Part shown: in pieces, positions 34,464 through 43,527 of the stretch | How positions within the stretch are numbered: the stretch's first letter is position 1 | Layout of the letters: each line of letters begins with the position of its first letter | From: Streptomyces sp. TBY4 | Lineage (GTDB): Bacteria; Actinomycetota; Actinomycetes; Streptomycetales; Streptomycetaceae | Reading direction: 5' to 3' | Length of the DNA: 64,000 nt | Assembly (NCBI RefSeq): GCF_024213195.1 | Contig: NZ_JANAVF010000003.1 | Coordinates: forward strand, 147,420-211,419 | Notes under the pieces: model-generated | Database searches by the model: none | What the model was told of the DNA's origin: nothing | The model's input: only the letters and a program-made list of their open reading frames with translations | Translations under genes and position numbers: made by a program

Positions 34464-34632
34464 ACCGGGGTCTTCGGGTATCCGGGCCTCCAGGTCTCCG
34501 GGTCTCAGAGGCCCCGGAATTCACCGGGGGATTGTCAGATGATCCCCCTAGTCTGTTCCTCACTCCGGGATCTGTGAGGGGGGTACCTCGCGGTCGCCGA
34601 ACAACCCGTACCAGCACGCGAGGTGACGCCCC

Positions 34633-36492
34633 ATGACGTCCGAAGAGCCCCATCCGAACACCTTCCAGGTCGACCTGCGCGGCCTGGTCGACCTGCTCTC
34701 CCACCACCTCTACTCCAGCCCCCGCGTCTACGTCCGCGAGCTCCTCCAGAACGCCGTCGACGCCGTCACCGCACGCCACGCCCTCGATCCCGGGGCCGAG
34801 ATCCGCATCCGCCTGTCGGCGACCGGAAACCGGGTCACCATCGAGGACAGCGGCATCGGCCTGACCGCCGACGAGGCCCACTCCCTCCTCGCCACCATCG
34901 GCCGCAGCTCCAAGCGCGGGGGCCCGCACGGCCTGGAGACCACCCGTCAGGAGTTCCTCGGCCAGTTCGGCATCGGGCTGCTCGCCTGCTTCGTCGTCGC
35001 CCGCGAGATCCGCGTGGTCACCCGCTCCGCCCGTGATCCGCTGGCCGCGCCCGTCGAATGGCTGGCCACGGACGACGGCTCGTACACCGTCCGCGAACTC
35101 CCCTCCGACGCCCGCCCGGAGCCCGGCACCACCGTCGTGCTGGAGGCCCGCCCCGGCGCCGAGGAGTGGACCGTCCCGGCCAAGGTCGAGCAGCTGGCCC
35201 GCGACTACGGCTCCCTGCTGCCCTACGACATCACCTTCGACGACGGCTCCGCCGCCGGACCCCGCCCGGTCACCGACCGGCCCGCCGTCTGGGACCGGCC
35301 CTTCCCCACCCCGGCGGCCCGCCGGGTCGCGCTCGCCGGGCACTGCGCGCAGCTCTTCGGTTTCACCCCGCTCGACAGCATCGACCTCGACCTGCCCGTG
35401 GCCGGAGTGCGCGGAGTCGCGTACGTCCTGCCCGAGCCGACCAGCCCCGCGCACCGGCCCGGACACCGCGTCCACCTCAAGGGCATGCTGCTGACCGACA
35501 AGGCCGACAACCTGCTGCCCGACTGGGCGTTCTTCGTCCGCGCCGTCCTCGACACCGACACCCTGCGGCCCACCGCCTCCCGCGAGAACCTGTACGACGA
35601 CGAGACGCTGGCCGCCGTCCGCGAGGCCCTCGGCGCCCGCGTCCGCGCCTGGCTCGCCGAGCTCGCCGCGAGCGAACCCGAGCGGCTGGCCGCGTTCCTG
35701 AGCGTCCACCACCTCGGGGTGAAGTCGATGGCCCGGCACGACGCAGAGCTGCTCGGCCTGATGCTGCCCTGGCTGCCGTTCGAGACCAGCGACGGTTCGA
35801 TGAACCTGGAGGAGTTCACCGCCGCGCACACCGAGATCCACTTCACCCGGACCGTGGAGGAGTTCCGCCAGATCGCCCCGATCGCGGCGGCCCACGGCCT
35901 CGGGGTCATCAACGCCGGCTACACCTACGACGCCGACCTGCTGGCCCTGCTGCCCGCCGTACGGCCGGAGCTCAAGGTCACCGAGCTCGACGCGGGAGCC
36001 GTCACCGAACGCCTCGACCCGGTGCCGACCTCCGCCGAACTCGCCCTGGCCCCCTTCCTGTCCACGGCCCGCACCCGTCTGGAACCCCAGAGCTGCGACG
36101 TCGTGCTGCGCGCCTTCCAGCCCGCCGCCGTGCCCGCGCTCTACCTCGACGACCGCCAGGCCCGTCAGGAGCGCGACCGCACCGCCGCCCTCGAAACCGC
36201 CGACTCGCTGTGGAGCGGCATCCTCGGCTCCCTGCGCGGCTCAGCCCCGCGCGCCCGCCTCGTGCTCAACCACAACAACCCGCTCGTCCGCCGGATCGCC
36301 GCCCTCCCCGACGAGGCCCTGACCGCCACGGCCGTCGAATCGCTGTACGGCCAGGCCCTGCTGAGGTCGCAGCGGCCACTGCGCGCAGCCGACACCACCC
36401 TGCTCAACCGGGCCTTCCTCGGGCTCCTGGAATGGGCGACGCACGCCGTCACCGACACGGACAGCACCGACACCCAGGGGGAGCACAAGTGA
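34633..36492 (+). CDS. HSP90-family ATPase, divergent HtpG-like
   Basis: 619 residues. The N-terminal GHKL ATPase domain is clear: RELLQNAVDAV (Glu/Asn of the N-box, residues 35-45), EDSGIGLT (about 71) and the lid motif FLGQFGIGLLACFVV (about 110). The middle domain (about 220-480) keeps a LRPTASRENLYDDE segment with the catalytic-Arg region; the C-terminal dimerisation part is short and poorly conserved. It is more divergent than a housekeeping HtpG. The stop overlaps the start of a 995-residue TPR protein (GTGA at 36489), and the two form a dedicated operon. ATG 34633 lacks a strong Shine-Dalgarno. Confidence 0.9.
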   Translation: MTSEEPHPNTFQVDLRGLVDLLSHHLYSSPRVYVRELLQNAVDAVTARHALDPGAEIRIRLSATGNRVTIEDSGIGLTADEAHSLLATIGRSSKRGGPHGLETTRQEFLGQFGIGLLACFVVAREIRVVTRSARDPLAAPVEWLATDDGSYTVRELPSDARPEPGTTVVLEARPGAEEWTVPAKVEQLARDYGSLLPYDITFDDGSAAGPRPVTDRPAVWDRPFPTPAARRVALAGHCAQLFGFTPLDSIDLDLPVAGVRGVAYVLPEPTSPAHRPGHRVHLKGMLLTDKADNLLPDWAFFVRAVLDTDTLRPTASRENLYDDETLAAVREALGARVRAWLAELAASEPERLAAFLSVHHLGVKSMARHDAELLGLMLPWLPFETSDGSMNLEEFTAAHTEIHFTRTVEEFRQIAPIAAAHGLGVINAGYTYDADLLALLPAVRPELKVTELDAGAVTERLDPVPTSAELALAPFLSTARTRLEPQSCDVVLRAFQPAAVPALYLDDRQARQERDRTAALETADSLWSGILGSLRGSAPRARLVLNHNNPLVRRIAALPDEALTATAVESLYGQALLRSQRPLRAADTTLLNRAFLGLLEWATHAVTDTDSTDTQGEHK

Positions 36493-39476
36493 GCACGATG
36501 ACACGCGAGGAGATCGAGCGCGGACTGGCCGAGAACCGCCAGGCTCCGGGCGGGACCGCACGCAACGCGCACGCCGAGGCCCTGTCGACCGCCGCCGAGG
36601 CGACCGGGGACCGCCCGCTGTTCCGTGCGGCACTGGACAACCTGATCAACGCCTACCTGTACAGCTCCGAGTCCCCGAAGATGCTCGTCCCCTTCGCCCG
36701 GCTGCTCCAGGAGTACGACAAGGACCCCGGCGCCTTCGACGAGTGGGACGCCCACTCGCTGTTCTGGCAGTTCAAGTGGATCGCCAGCGCCATCGGCCAC
36801 TCTCCCGAGATCCCGCTGGAGTCGGCCGCCGGCTGGCTGGACGAGATGGAGCGCCGCTACCGGATCGCCGGCTACAGCGAGCGTCCCGTGCGCGAGGCCG
36901 AGCTCTGGCTCGCCGACGCGACCGGCGACGACGAGCGGGCCGGACGCGCCTACGCCCGCTGGCAGGCCGCCGACCGCGACGACATGAGCGACTGCCACGC
37001 CTGCGAACTGAACAGCCAGGGCCACTACGCCATGATGCGCGGGGACGACGCCGAGGCGCTGGGGGTGTGGCAGCCGGTGCTGTCCGGTGAGCAGACCTGC
37101 GCCGAGGAGCCCCACCGGGTCCTGGCCACCTCGCTGCTGCCGCTGGTACGGCTCGGCCGGTTCGACGAGGCCCGTTCGGCCCATCTGCGCGGGTACCGCC
37201 TGGCCCGGGACAAGGAGAGCCTGCTCCCCTCGGTGGGACGGCACATCGAGTTCTGCGCGCTCACCGGGAACGAGTCCCGGGGCCTGGAGATCCTGGCCGA
37301 GCACGCGGCGCACGTGGCCCCCCTCGCCAACCTCTCCGACCAGCTGGCCTTCCACGGCGGGGTCCTCGTCCTGCTGCGCCGGCTGACGGAGCTGGGCCAC
37401 GGGCAGAGCCCCGCCGTCCCCTACGAGGGCAGCCCGCGCACCGTGTCCGAGCTGTACGAGGTGCTGCGCGCGGGCTCGCTCGACATCGCCCGGCGGTTCG
37501 ACGCCCGCAACGGCTCCCCGCGCGTCTCGGAGCGGTTCCTCGCGCGGATCGGCGCGGCCCCGCTGACCGCGGTCCTGCCGCTGGGCGTACGGAGCTCCGC
37601 GCTCGCGGCGCTCCCGCAGCCGAGCCCTGCCCCGAGCGCCGCTCCGGTGCCCGAGGCGGCGCCGGCCGAGGGCTTCGCGGAACTCGTGGCCCGGGCCCGG
37701 GCCGCACGCGACCTCGGGCACCCCGGCGCGGACGCCCTCTGGCAGCAGGTGGCCCTGCGCCCCGAGGCGGCGGACGGATCCGATCCGCTGGCCGCCGCCG
37801 ATGTGGCGGACCACCGGTCCCTGGCGGCCGCCCGGGCCGGCGCCGGCAACGCCGCGGAACTGCTGGCCGGCGTAGGCGAGCGCTACCGGGAGCTGGGGCT
37901 CGCGGAGCGCGCCGCCCTGGCCGACCTGCGGCTGGCGACCCTGGCCGGGCAGTCGGGCGCGAAGCCGGGGGAGCTGCGCGAGCTGCTGGCCGTCGCCCTG
38001 CGCTCCGCCGAGGCGCTGGAGGCGGACGAGCCGCTGCGGACCCGGCGGATCGCCCTCGCGGAACTGACCGGGATCCGGGTGGAGTCGTACCTCCGGTCGG
38101 TCGAGGCCGCCGAGGACCCCGAACACGGGCACGGCCACGGGCACGGCCACGGCGGGATGGCCGACGAGCTGGCCGCCTTCGCCGAGGCCTACGCCGAGGC
38201 CCTGCCCGACCTCGCGGCGGAGGCCGAGGAGACGCTGGGCCGGCTCGCCCTCTCGCAGGGAGACCCGGAGCGTGCCGTGACCCTGCTCGCCGGATCCGCC
38301 GACCGCTCGGCGGCCGCCGGCCGGCCGTGGCTCGCCGTGGACCCCCTCGTGCTGCGGGCCGGCGTGCTGATGTCGCTGGACCGCACGGCGGAGGCCGAGG
38401 AATCGGCCCGCGCCGGGCTGGCGCACGCCGCCGAGCTGACCGACGCCGAGACGCAGGGCGTCGTACGGCTCACCCTGGCCGACATCCTGCTGGGGCGCGG
38501 CGAGGCCGGCGCGGAGGCCGCGCGGCACGCTCTGGAGGCGGCGCACTGGTTCGACCAGGCCGGGCTCACCGCCGACGGCGGGGCCCATGCCCGGCTGCTG
38601 CTCGCCCGGTGCCACGCCCGCGAGGGCCGCACCGCCGAGGCCTCCGAGGTGCTGCGGTCGACGCTGCCGGACCTGCTGGAGCACGGTGAGGGCCAGGCCG
38701 TCTCCGTACGGGAGTTCCTGGGCGACCTGCTGCGCGACCTGAACGACCACCGGGGCGCGGCCGAGCAGTACCTGCTGGCGGCAGGGCTCACGGAGGACTG
38801 GGAGGACCCGCGCCCGCAGGCGCACTTGGCCCAGGCCGCCGCCGATCAGCTCTCGGAGGCGCAGCTGGTGCCGGAGGCGGTCGCGGCGTACGAGCGGGCC
38901 CTCGAACTGCGCGGCCGGTCGAAGGACGCGCCGGTCGCCGAGGTACGGATCCTGCGCTCGCTGGCCTGGCTGGGGCTGCGCGGGGAGGTCACCGACGCGG
39001 CGGTGGCACGGGCCCGGACCCGGATGGACGCGGCGGCCGAGGTGCTGACCACCGTGCTGGCCGGGGCGCCCGAGGACGTCGAGGCACGGGCCGAGCTCGC
39101 CGAGACCTGGAACCAGCTCGCCCAGGTCCTCGACCGCCGGGTCCGCGCCGACGAGGAGGCCGACGAGGAAGAGGAGGGGAGCGGGGAGGAACTGGGCGCG
39201 GCCGAACTGGAGGCGCTGCGGCTGGAGGAGATCCTGCTCTGGGAGCGGGCGGCCGCCCTCCACGCGGAGCTCGGCCCGGAGCACCTGCAGGCCCGGTTCC
39301 AGTGCGTGAACAACGCGGCCTGGACCGAGCACGAGCTCGGCCGTCCCGAGGCCGGCGCCGCCCGGGTCTCGGCACTGGCGGCCGAGGTCCGCGCGCTGCC
39401 CGAGGGCGTGGCCCCGGAATGGCTCCTGGAAAGCGCCGAACGCACCACGGAACACCTGCTGCGCACCTCGTCCTGA
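36489..39476 (+). CDS. Large TPR-repeat protein coupled to the HSP90 gene
   Basis: 995 residues, cytoplasmic, no signal peptide. The N-terminal third (to about 390) has helical repeats with Trp/Tyr-rich segments (WQFKWIASAIGH, HACELNSQGHYAMM). A Pro/Ala linker near 380-395 precedes a long alpha-helical C-terminal region (400-995) built of TPR-like units, for example GDPERAVTLLAGSADRSAAA and AVAAYERALELRGRSK. A His-Gly run (HGHGHGHGHGG) near residue 545 may bind metal. It is translationally coupled to the HSP90-family gene, recalling TPR co-chaperones of eukaryotic HSP90; the real partner and client are unknown. GTG 36489. A perfect terminator follows. Confidence 0.82.
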   Translation: MSTMTREEIERGLAENRQAPGGTARNAHAEALSTAAEATGDRPLFRAALDNLINAYLYSSESPKMLVPFARLLQEYDKDPGAFDEWDAHSLFWQFKWIASAIGHSPEIPLESAAGWLDEMERRYRIAGYSERPVREAELWLADATGDDERAGRAYARWQAADRDDMSDCHACELNSQGHYAMMRGDDAEALGVWQPVLSGEQTCAEEPHRVLATSLLPLVRLGRFDEARSAHLRGYRLARDKESLLPSVGRHIEFCALTGNESRGLEILAEHAAHVAPLANLSDQLAFHGGVLVLLRRLTELGHGQSPAVPYEGSPRTVSELYEVLRAGSLDIARRFDARNGSPRVSERFLARIGAAPLTAVLPLGVRSSALAALPQPSPAPSAAPVPEAAPAEGFAELVARARAARDLGHPGADALWQQVALRPEAADGSDPLAAADVADHRSLAAARAGAGNAAELLAGVGERYRELGLAERAALADLRLATLAGQSGAKPGELRELLAVALRSAEALEADEPLRTRRIALAELTGIRVESYLRSVEAAEDPEHGHGHGHGHGGMADELAAFAEAYAEALPDLAAEAEETLGRLALSQGDPERAVTLLAGSADRSAAAGRPWLAVDPLVLRAGVLMSLDRTAEAEESARAGLAHAAELTDAETQGVVRLTLADILLGRGEAGAEAARHALEAAHWFDQAGLTADGGAHARLLLARCHAREGRTAEASEVLRSTLPDLLEHGEGQAVSVREFLGDLLRDLNDHRGAAEQYLLAAGLTEDWEDPRPQAHLAQAAADQLSEAQLVPEAVAAYERALELRGRSKDAPVAEVRILRSLAWLGLRGEVTDAAVARARTRMDAAAEVLTTVLAGAPEDVEARAELAETWNQLAQVLDRRVRADEEADEEEEGSGEELGAAELEALRLEEILLWERAAALHAELGPEHLQARFQCVNNAAWTEHELGRPEAGAARVSALAAEVRALPEGVAPEWLLESAERTTEHLLRTSS

Positions 39477-39482
39477 GGCGGC

Positions 39483-39522
39483 GCGCTGCCGTCGCCCCGG
39501 AATCCCGGGGCGACGGCAGCGC
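39483..39522. terminator. Perfect 18-bp stem terminator
   Basis: Arms at 39483-39500 and 39505-39522 are exact reverse complements (GCGCTGCCGTCGCCCCGG) around a 4-nt AATC loop, directly between the convergent TPR gene and the F420-type oxidoreductase gene. The strongest hairpin in the window. Confidence 0.9.
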
Positions 39523-39534
39523 CGGCGATCCGGC

Positions 39535-40440
39535 TCAGCCCAGCTGCGCGAGCCCCTCGGTGGCGATCCGCTCGAAGACCTCCTGGTCGGCGGCGAAGTC
39601 GGAGTCGGGGATGGGCCAGTGGATCACGAGCTCGGTGAAGCCGAGCTCCTGGTGGCGGCCGGCGAAGTCGACGAAGGCCGCAACCGACTCCAGCGGGCGC
39701 CCCCGGTCCGGGGTGAAGCCGGTGAGCAGGATCTTGTCCAGCTCGGCCACCTCCCGGCCGGCCTCCGCGCACGCCTTGCCGAGCTTCTCGACCTGGCCGC
39801 GCAGGGCCTGCACGGACTGCTCCGGGGTGCCCTCGTCGAAGATCTTCGGATCACCGGTGGTCACCCACGCCTGCCCGTACCGCGCGGCGAGCTTCAGCCC
39901 GCGCGGGCCGGTCGCGGCGACGGCGAAGGGCAGCCGGGGCCGCTGGACGCAGCCGGGGATGTTGAAGGCCTCCTCCGCCGAGTAGAAGGTGCCCCGCTGC
40001 GAGACGGAGTCCTCGGTGAGCAGCCGGTCGAGGAGCGGCAGGAACTCCCCGAACCGGTCGGCACGCTCCTTGGGGGTCCACGGCTCCTCCTGGCCGAGCA
40101 CGGTGGCGTCGAACCCGTTGCCGCCGGCGCCGATGCCCAGCGTGACCCGCCCGCCGGAGATGTCGTCGAGGGAGATCAGTTCCTTGGCGAGCGTCACCGG
40201 GTGGCGGAAGTTCGGCGAGGTGACGAGCGTGCCGAGGCGCAGCCGCTCCGTGGCCGTCGCGGCGGCCGTGAGCGTCGGCAGCGCGCCGTACCACGGCCCG
40301 TTCCGGAAGGTCCGCCAGGACAGGTGGTCGTAGGTGTAGGCCGCGTGGAACCCCAGTTCCTCGGCCCGCTGCCAGCGTTCGCGTCCCCCTTCGTGCCACC
40401 GGTGGACGGGAAGGATCACGGTGCTGAGGCGAAGAGTCAT
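39535..40440 (-). CDS. LLM-class, probably F420-dependent oxidoreductase
   Basis: 301 residues of a luciferase-like TIM barrel. Motifs include AAYTYDHLSWR near the N-terminus, the cofactor-binding LGIGAGGN (GxGxGGN-type, about 120-128) and GTLVTSPNFRHPVTLAKE. In Streptomyces such proteins usually use F420 rather than FMN. The substrate cannot be read from sequence, and neighbours give no pathway. ATG 40440. Confidence 0.88.
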   Translation of the reverse strand: MTLRLSTVILPVHRWHEGGRERWQRAEELGFHAAYTYDHLSWRTFRNGPWYGALPTLTAAATATERLRLGTLVTSPNFRHPVTLAKELISLDDISGGRVTLGIGAGGNGFDATVLGQEEPWTPKERADRFGEFLPLLDRLLTEDSVSQRGTFYSAEEAFNIPGCVQRPRLPFAVAATGPRGLKLAARYGQAWVTTGDPKIFDEGTPEQSVQALRGQVEKLGKACAEAGREVAELDKILLTGFTPDRGRPLESVAAFVDFAGRHQELGFTELVIHWPIPDSDFAADQEVFERIATEGLAQLG

Positions 40441-40474
40441 GCCCAGAGCCTACGACCGCCACCCCCGGGCGCCG

Positions 40475-40717
40475 TCATGATCCGCGCTGGGCCTTGCTCC
40501 GCCACAGGGCGCGCAGGACCGCGCCGGCCAGGACTTCGCCCAGCAGTACCGGGTCGCGCTCCGGGTGGTGGGCACCCTCCCGTTCGCACGGCGCGCACAG
40601 GGCCATCGCCAGGCTCCCGACCCACTTGGGGTGCGGGCCGCCGCAGGCGTCGCAGTCCGACGCGCGGACTGAAGGGATGAGTACGTCTCCCCCGTGTGAT
40701 GTCGTCGGAACCGGCAC
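40475..40717 (-). CDS. Small CxxC zinc-ribbon-like protein
   Basis: About 80 residues with two cysteine pairs, SDCDACGG and LCAPCERE, spaced like a small zinc ribbon, followed by a helical, hydrophobic-charged tail (VLLGEVLAGAVLRALW). Start GTG at 40715-40717; no strong ribosome site, although GGGGGAG occurs 25-30 bases into the frame, so a later non-ATG start is possible. It lies in the 380 bp between the F420-type enzyme and the HAD gene, co-oriented with the former. I recognise no family; codon-position composition in this frame is more gene-like than in the others. Confidence 0.5.
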   Translation of the reverse strand: MPVPTTSHGGDVLIPSVRASDCDACGGPHPKWVGSLAMALCAPCEREGAHHPERDPVLLGEVLAGAVLRALWRSKAQRGS

Positions 40718-40790
40718 CGGGCCGGCGGCGCGAAGGGCGCGGAACCGGCGAGGAGATCCTTCCACCGCCCACTGACAACCATGTGGCGAT

Positions 40791-40804
40791 GTTTCACGTG
40801 AAAC
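40791..40804. other. parS: parS site 4, upstream of the second HAD hydrolase
   Basis: Perfect GTTTCACGTGAAAC, extended to GATG...CATC, 17 bp upstream of the HAD gene start. Confidence 0.95.
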
Positions 40805-40820
40805 ATCGCCGACCGCCTGC

Positions 40821-41744
40821 ATGGGCGAAGATGGAGCCGTGACCTCGGCTCCCCAGCGCCCGGACGGGCCAACCCCCGCGACCCGGCTCATCGCCACCGA
40901 CCTCGACGGCACCCTGCTGCGCGACGACAAATCCGTCTCGGAGCGCACCGTCGCCGCACTCGCCGCCGCCGAGGAGGCCGGCATCGCGGTGTTCTTCGTG
41001 ACCGGACGCCCGGCCCGCTGGATGGGCGTGGTCAGTGACCACGTTCAGGGCCACGGGCTGGCCATCTGCGCGAACGGCGCCGCCGTCGTCGACCTGCACG
41101 CCATCGACCGGCACGCCGCCACCGGGCGGGGTAGCAGCGGGCGGGAGTTCGTCCAGGTCAGGCCGCTGCCCCGGATCACGGCGCTCAAGGTGGTGGAGGC
41201 GGTGCGGGCCGCCGCCCCCGGTTCCTCCTTCGCCGTCGAGCTGACCACCGGCATCAACTACGAGCCGCAGTACCCGCCGTTCTTCCAGGACCCGGGCGCC
41301 AATGTCGCCACGGCCGAGGAGCTGCTCCACGAGGCCACGGACGACGACGCGGCGCCCGTGCTCAAGGTGCTCGCGCACCACTCCGAGCTGGCTCCGGACG
41401 AGTTCCTGGCCCTGGCACGCTCCGTCGCCGGCGCGTACGCCTCGATCACCCGCTCCAGCCCGACCTCGCTGCTGGAGATCAGCGGCCCGGGGGTCTCCAA
41501 GGCGAGCACCCTGGCCCTGTGCTGCGAGGAGCGCGGCATCTCGCCGGCCGAGGTGGTCGCCTTCGGTGACATGCCGAACGACGTGGAGATGCTCGGCTGG
41601 GCCGGCACCTCGTACGCGATGGGCAACGCCCATCCGGATGTGATCGCCGCAGCGTCGGGCCGTACGGTCGCCAACAACGAGGACGGCGTCGCCCTGGTCA
41701 TCGAGCGGATCCTGGCCGACCGGACGGCCCGCACCGAGGCGTAG
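40821..41744 (+). CDS. HAD-superfamily (Cof-type) hydrolase, paralogue
   Basis: Up to 307 residues; motifs [28 protein letters not shown] and FGDMPNDVEML define a Cof-type HAD phosphatase. It shares layout and several identical stretches with the serS-coupled HAD protein at 22843-23655, including NNEDGVALVIERIL near the end. ATG 40821 (MGEDGAVTS) and GTG 40839 (VTSAPQRP) are both plausible starts. The substrate is unknown. It is convergent with the sensor kinase gene, with 24 bp between stops. Confidence 0.87.
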   Translation: MGEDGAVTSAPQRPDGPTPATRLIATDLDGTLLRDDKSVSERTVAALAAAEEAGIAVFFVTGRPARWMGVVSDHVQGHGLAICANGAAVVDLHAIDRHAATGRGSSGREFVQVRPLPRITALKVVEAVRAAAPGSSFAVELTTGINYEPQYPPFFQDPGANVATAEELLHEATDDDAAPVLKVLAHHSELAPDEFLALARSVAGAYASITRSSPTSLLEISGPGVSKASTLALCCEERGISPAEVVAFGDMPNDVEMLGWAGTSYAMGNAHPDVIAAASGRTVANNEDGVALVIERILADRTARTEA

Positions 41745-41768
41745 CCAAAGGCGCAGGCGTCGGCACGG

Positions 41769-43517
41769 CTACAGCGGGGCCTCCCACACCAGGGTGGTCC
41801 CGCCCCCGTCCTCGCCGAGGCCGGGGCCGTACGAGCTGGAGCCGCCGAGCGATTCGGCCCGTCGGCGCAGGTTCCGCAGCCCGCTGCGGCGGCCTCCCTC
41901 CGGGATGCCCACCCCGTCGTCGGCCACTTCCAGCCGGACCCCGGGCCGCCCGTCCGCCAGGCTGACGGTGGAGTCGAGGACCACCTCGATCCGGGAGGCC
42001 TCGGCGTGCCGGAACGCGTTCGACAGGGCCTCGCGCAGGGCGGCGATCAGGTTCTTGCCGACGAGCTCGCCGACGACCGCGTCGATCGGCCCGAGGAACC
42101 GGTGCGCGGGCTTGAAGCCCAGCGGCACGGCAGCCATGTTGATCTCCCGCAGGACCCGGGTGCGGAGCCCCGAGGGGGCTTCGGCCGGTCCCTGCTGGAG
42201 CGCGAAGATCGCGGTGCGGATCTCCTGGATCGTCACGTCGAGCTCGTCCACGGCCTTGCCCACGCCGTCGCGGACCTCCGGGACGATGGAGCGGCGCTGG
42301 GCGCCCTCCAGCATCATCCCGGTGGCGAAGAGCCGCTGGATGACCAGGTCGTGCAGGTCGCGGGCGATCCGGTCGCGGTCCTCGAACACCGCGAGGCGCT
42401 CCCGGTCCCGCTGCGCCTCCGCCATCATCAGCGCCAGGGCCGCCTGCGAGGCGAACTGGGTGGCCAGGGTCCGCTCCGCCTCGGTGAACGGCCGCTTCCC
42501 GCGCGCCCGCGGCGTGACCAGGGCCCCCAGCACCCGGCCCCCGCTCTGCAGCGGAAGCATCATGCAGGCCCCGTACTGGCTGGTCAGGCGACTGATCATG
42601 CGGGGGTCGGAGGCCGCGTCGTCCACGAAGACCGGCTCGCCCTCCAGCAGCCTGGCCACCACCGGGCTCCCGGCCGGGATGACGACGCCGAGCGAGGTGG
42701 CCGGGTTGTCGGCGGAGACCGCGACGATCTCCATCCCGCCCTCCTCGGCCGGCAGCATCACGATCCCGGCGGCCGAATCGGCGAGCCGGCGGGCCTGTTC
42801 GGCGACGACCGCGAGCGCGTCGTCCGCGTCCCCGCCCGACAGCAGGGCCGTGGTGACGGCCACCGATCCGTCGATCCAGCGCTCGCGCTGGGTGGCGGCC
42901 TCGTAGAGCCGGGCGTTGCCGATGGCGATGCCCGCCTCGGTCGCCAGCACCCGGACCATGTGGACGTCGTAGTCGTTGAACTCGCCGCCGCCGTTCTTCT
43001 CCGCCAGGTAGAGGTTCCCGAAGATCTCTCCCTGGACACGGATCGGAACGCCGAGGAAGGTCTTCATCGGCGGGTGATGGGCCGGGAAGCCCGCCGAGCG
43101 CGGGTCCTTGGTCAGGTCGGCGAGGTGGACCGGGTCGGGGTCGGAGATCAGCGCGCCGAGCAGGCCGCGCTTCCCGTCCGGGCGGTGCCCGATCTTCTTC
43201 GCCAGCGCGTCGCTGATGCCGAAGGTGACGAAGTCCGAGAGCCCGCGGCCCTCGGTGTCGACCACGCCGATGGCCGCGTACCGGGCGTCCGCGAGCTCGG
43301 CGGCCGTCTCGCAGATCCGGTCCAGCGTGGAGTGCAGTTCGAGGCCGGTGCCCACCGACCGCATGGCCTCCAGGAGCTGCGGCACCCGGGCCGTGAGCTC
43401 GGTGGACAGCCCCTGGAGACTCCGGGTGGCGGCGGTGGCGGCCTCCAGCGGGTCGGGCGATTCCGGTGAGGGCTCCGACGGCTGCTCGGGCGTTTCCTGG
43501 GACTCCTGCGCTGACAT
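41769..43517 (-). CDS. Two-GAF sensor histidine kinase (DevS/DosT-like), orphan
   Basis: 582 residues: GAF-A (about 45-205), GAF-B (about 215-365), HisKA_3 dimerisation domain with the phosphoacceptor His389 (RIARDLHDLVIQRLF) and a C-terminal HATPase (N-box REALSNAFRHAEA, G2 RRSGLRNLRRRAESLGG). The GAF-A segment GFPAHHPPMKTFLGVP (His147/148) matches the region that carries the haem ligand in mycobacterial DevS/DosT, so oxygen or redox sensing is plausible. No response regulator gene is adjacent. It lies immediately after the cyd genes on the same strand, supporting a role at low oxygen. Confidence 0.88.
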   Translation of the reverse strand: MSAQESQETPEQPSEPSPESPDPLEAATAATRSLQGLSTELTARVPQLLEAMRSVGTGLELHSTLDRICETAAELADARYAAIGVVDTEGRGLSDFVTFGISDALAKKIGHRPDGKRGLLGALISDPDPVHLADLTKDPRSAGFPAHHPPMKTFLGVPIRVQGEIFGNLYLAEKNGGGEFNDYDVHMVRVLATEAGIAIGNARLYEAATQRERWIDGSVAVTTALLSGGDADDALAVVAEQARRLADSAAGIVMLPAEEGGMEIVAVSADNPATSLGVVIPAGSPVVARLLEGEPVFVDDAASDPRMISRLTSQYGACMMLPLQSGGRVLGALVTPRARGKRPFTEAERTLATQFASQAALALMMAEAQRDRERLAVFEDRDRIARDLHDLVIQRLFATGMMLEGAQRRSIVPEVRDGVGKAVDELDVTIQEIRTAIFALQQGPAEAPSGLRTRVLREINMAAVPLGFKPAHRFLGPIDAVVGELVGKNLIAALREALSNAFRHAEASRIEVVLDSTVSLADGRPGVRLEVADDGVGIPEGGRRSGLRNLRRRAESLGGSSSYGPGLGEDGGGTTLVWEAPL

Positions 43518-43527
43518 GCCCTTGAGC

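Noticed and set aside
36165..39455. 1096-residue minus-strand open frame
   Set aside because: It lies fully opposite the TPR protein and arises from GC-biased third positions; no signal or domain.
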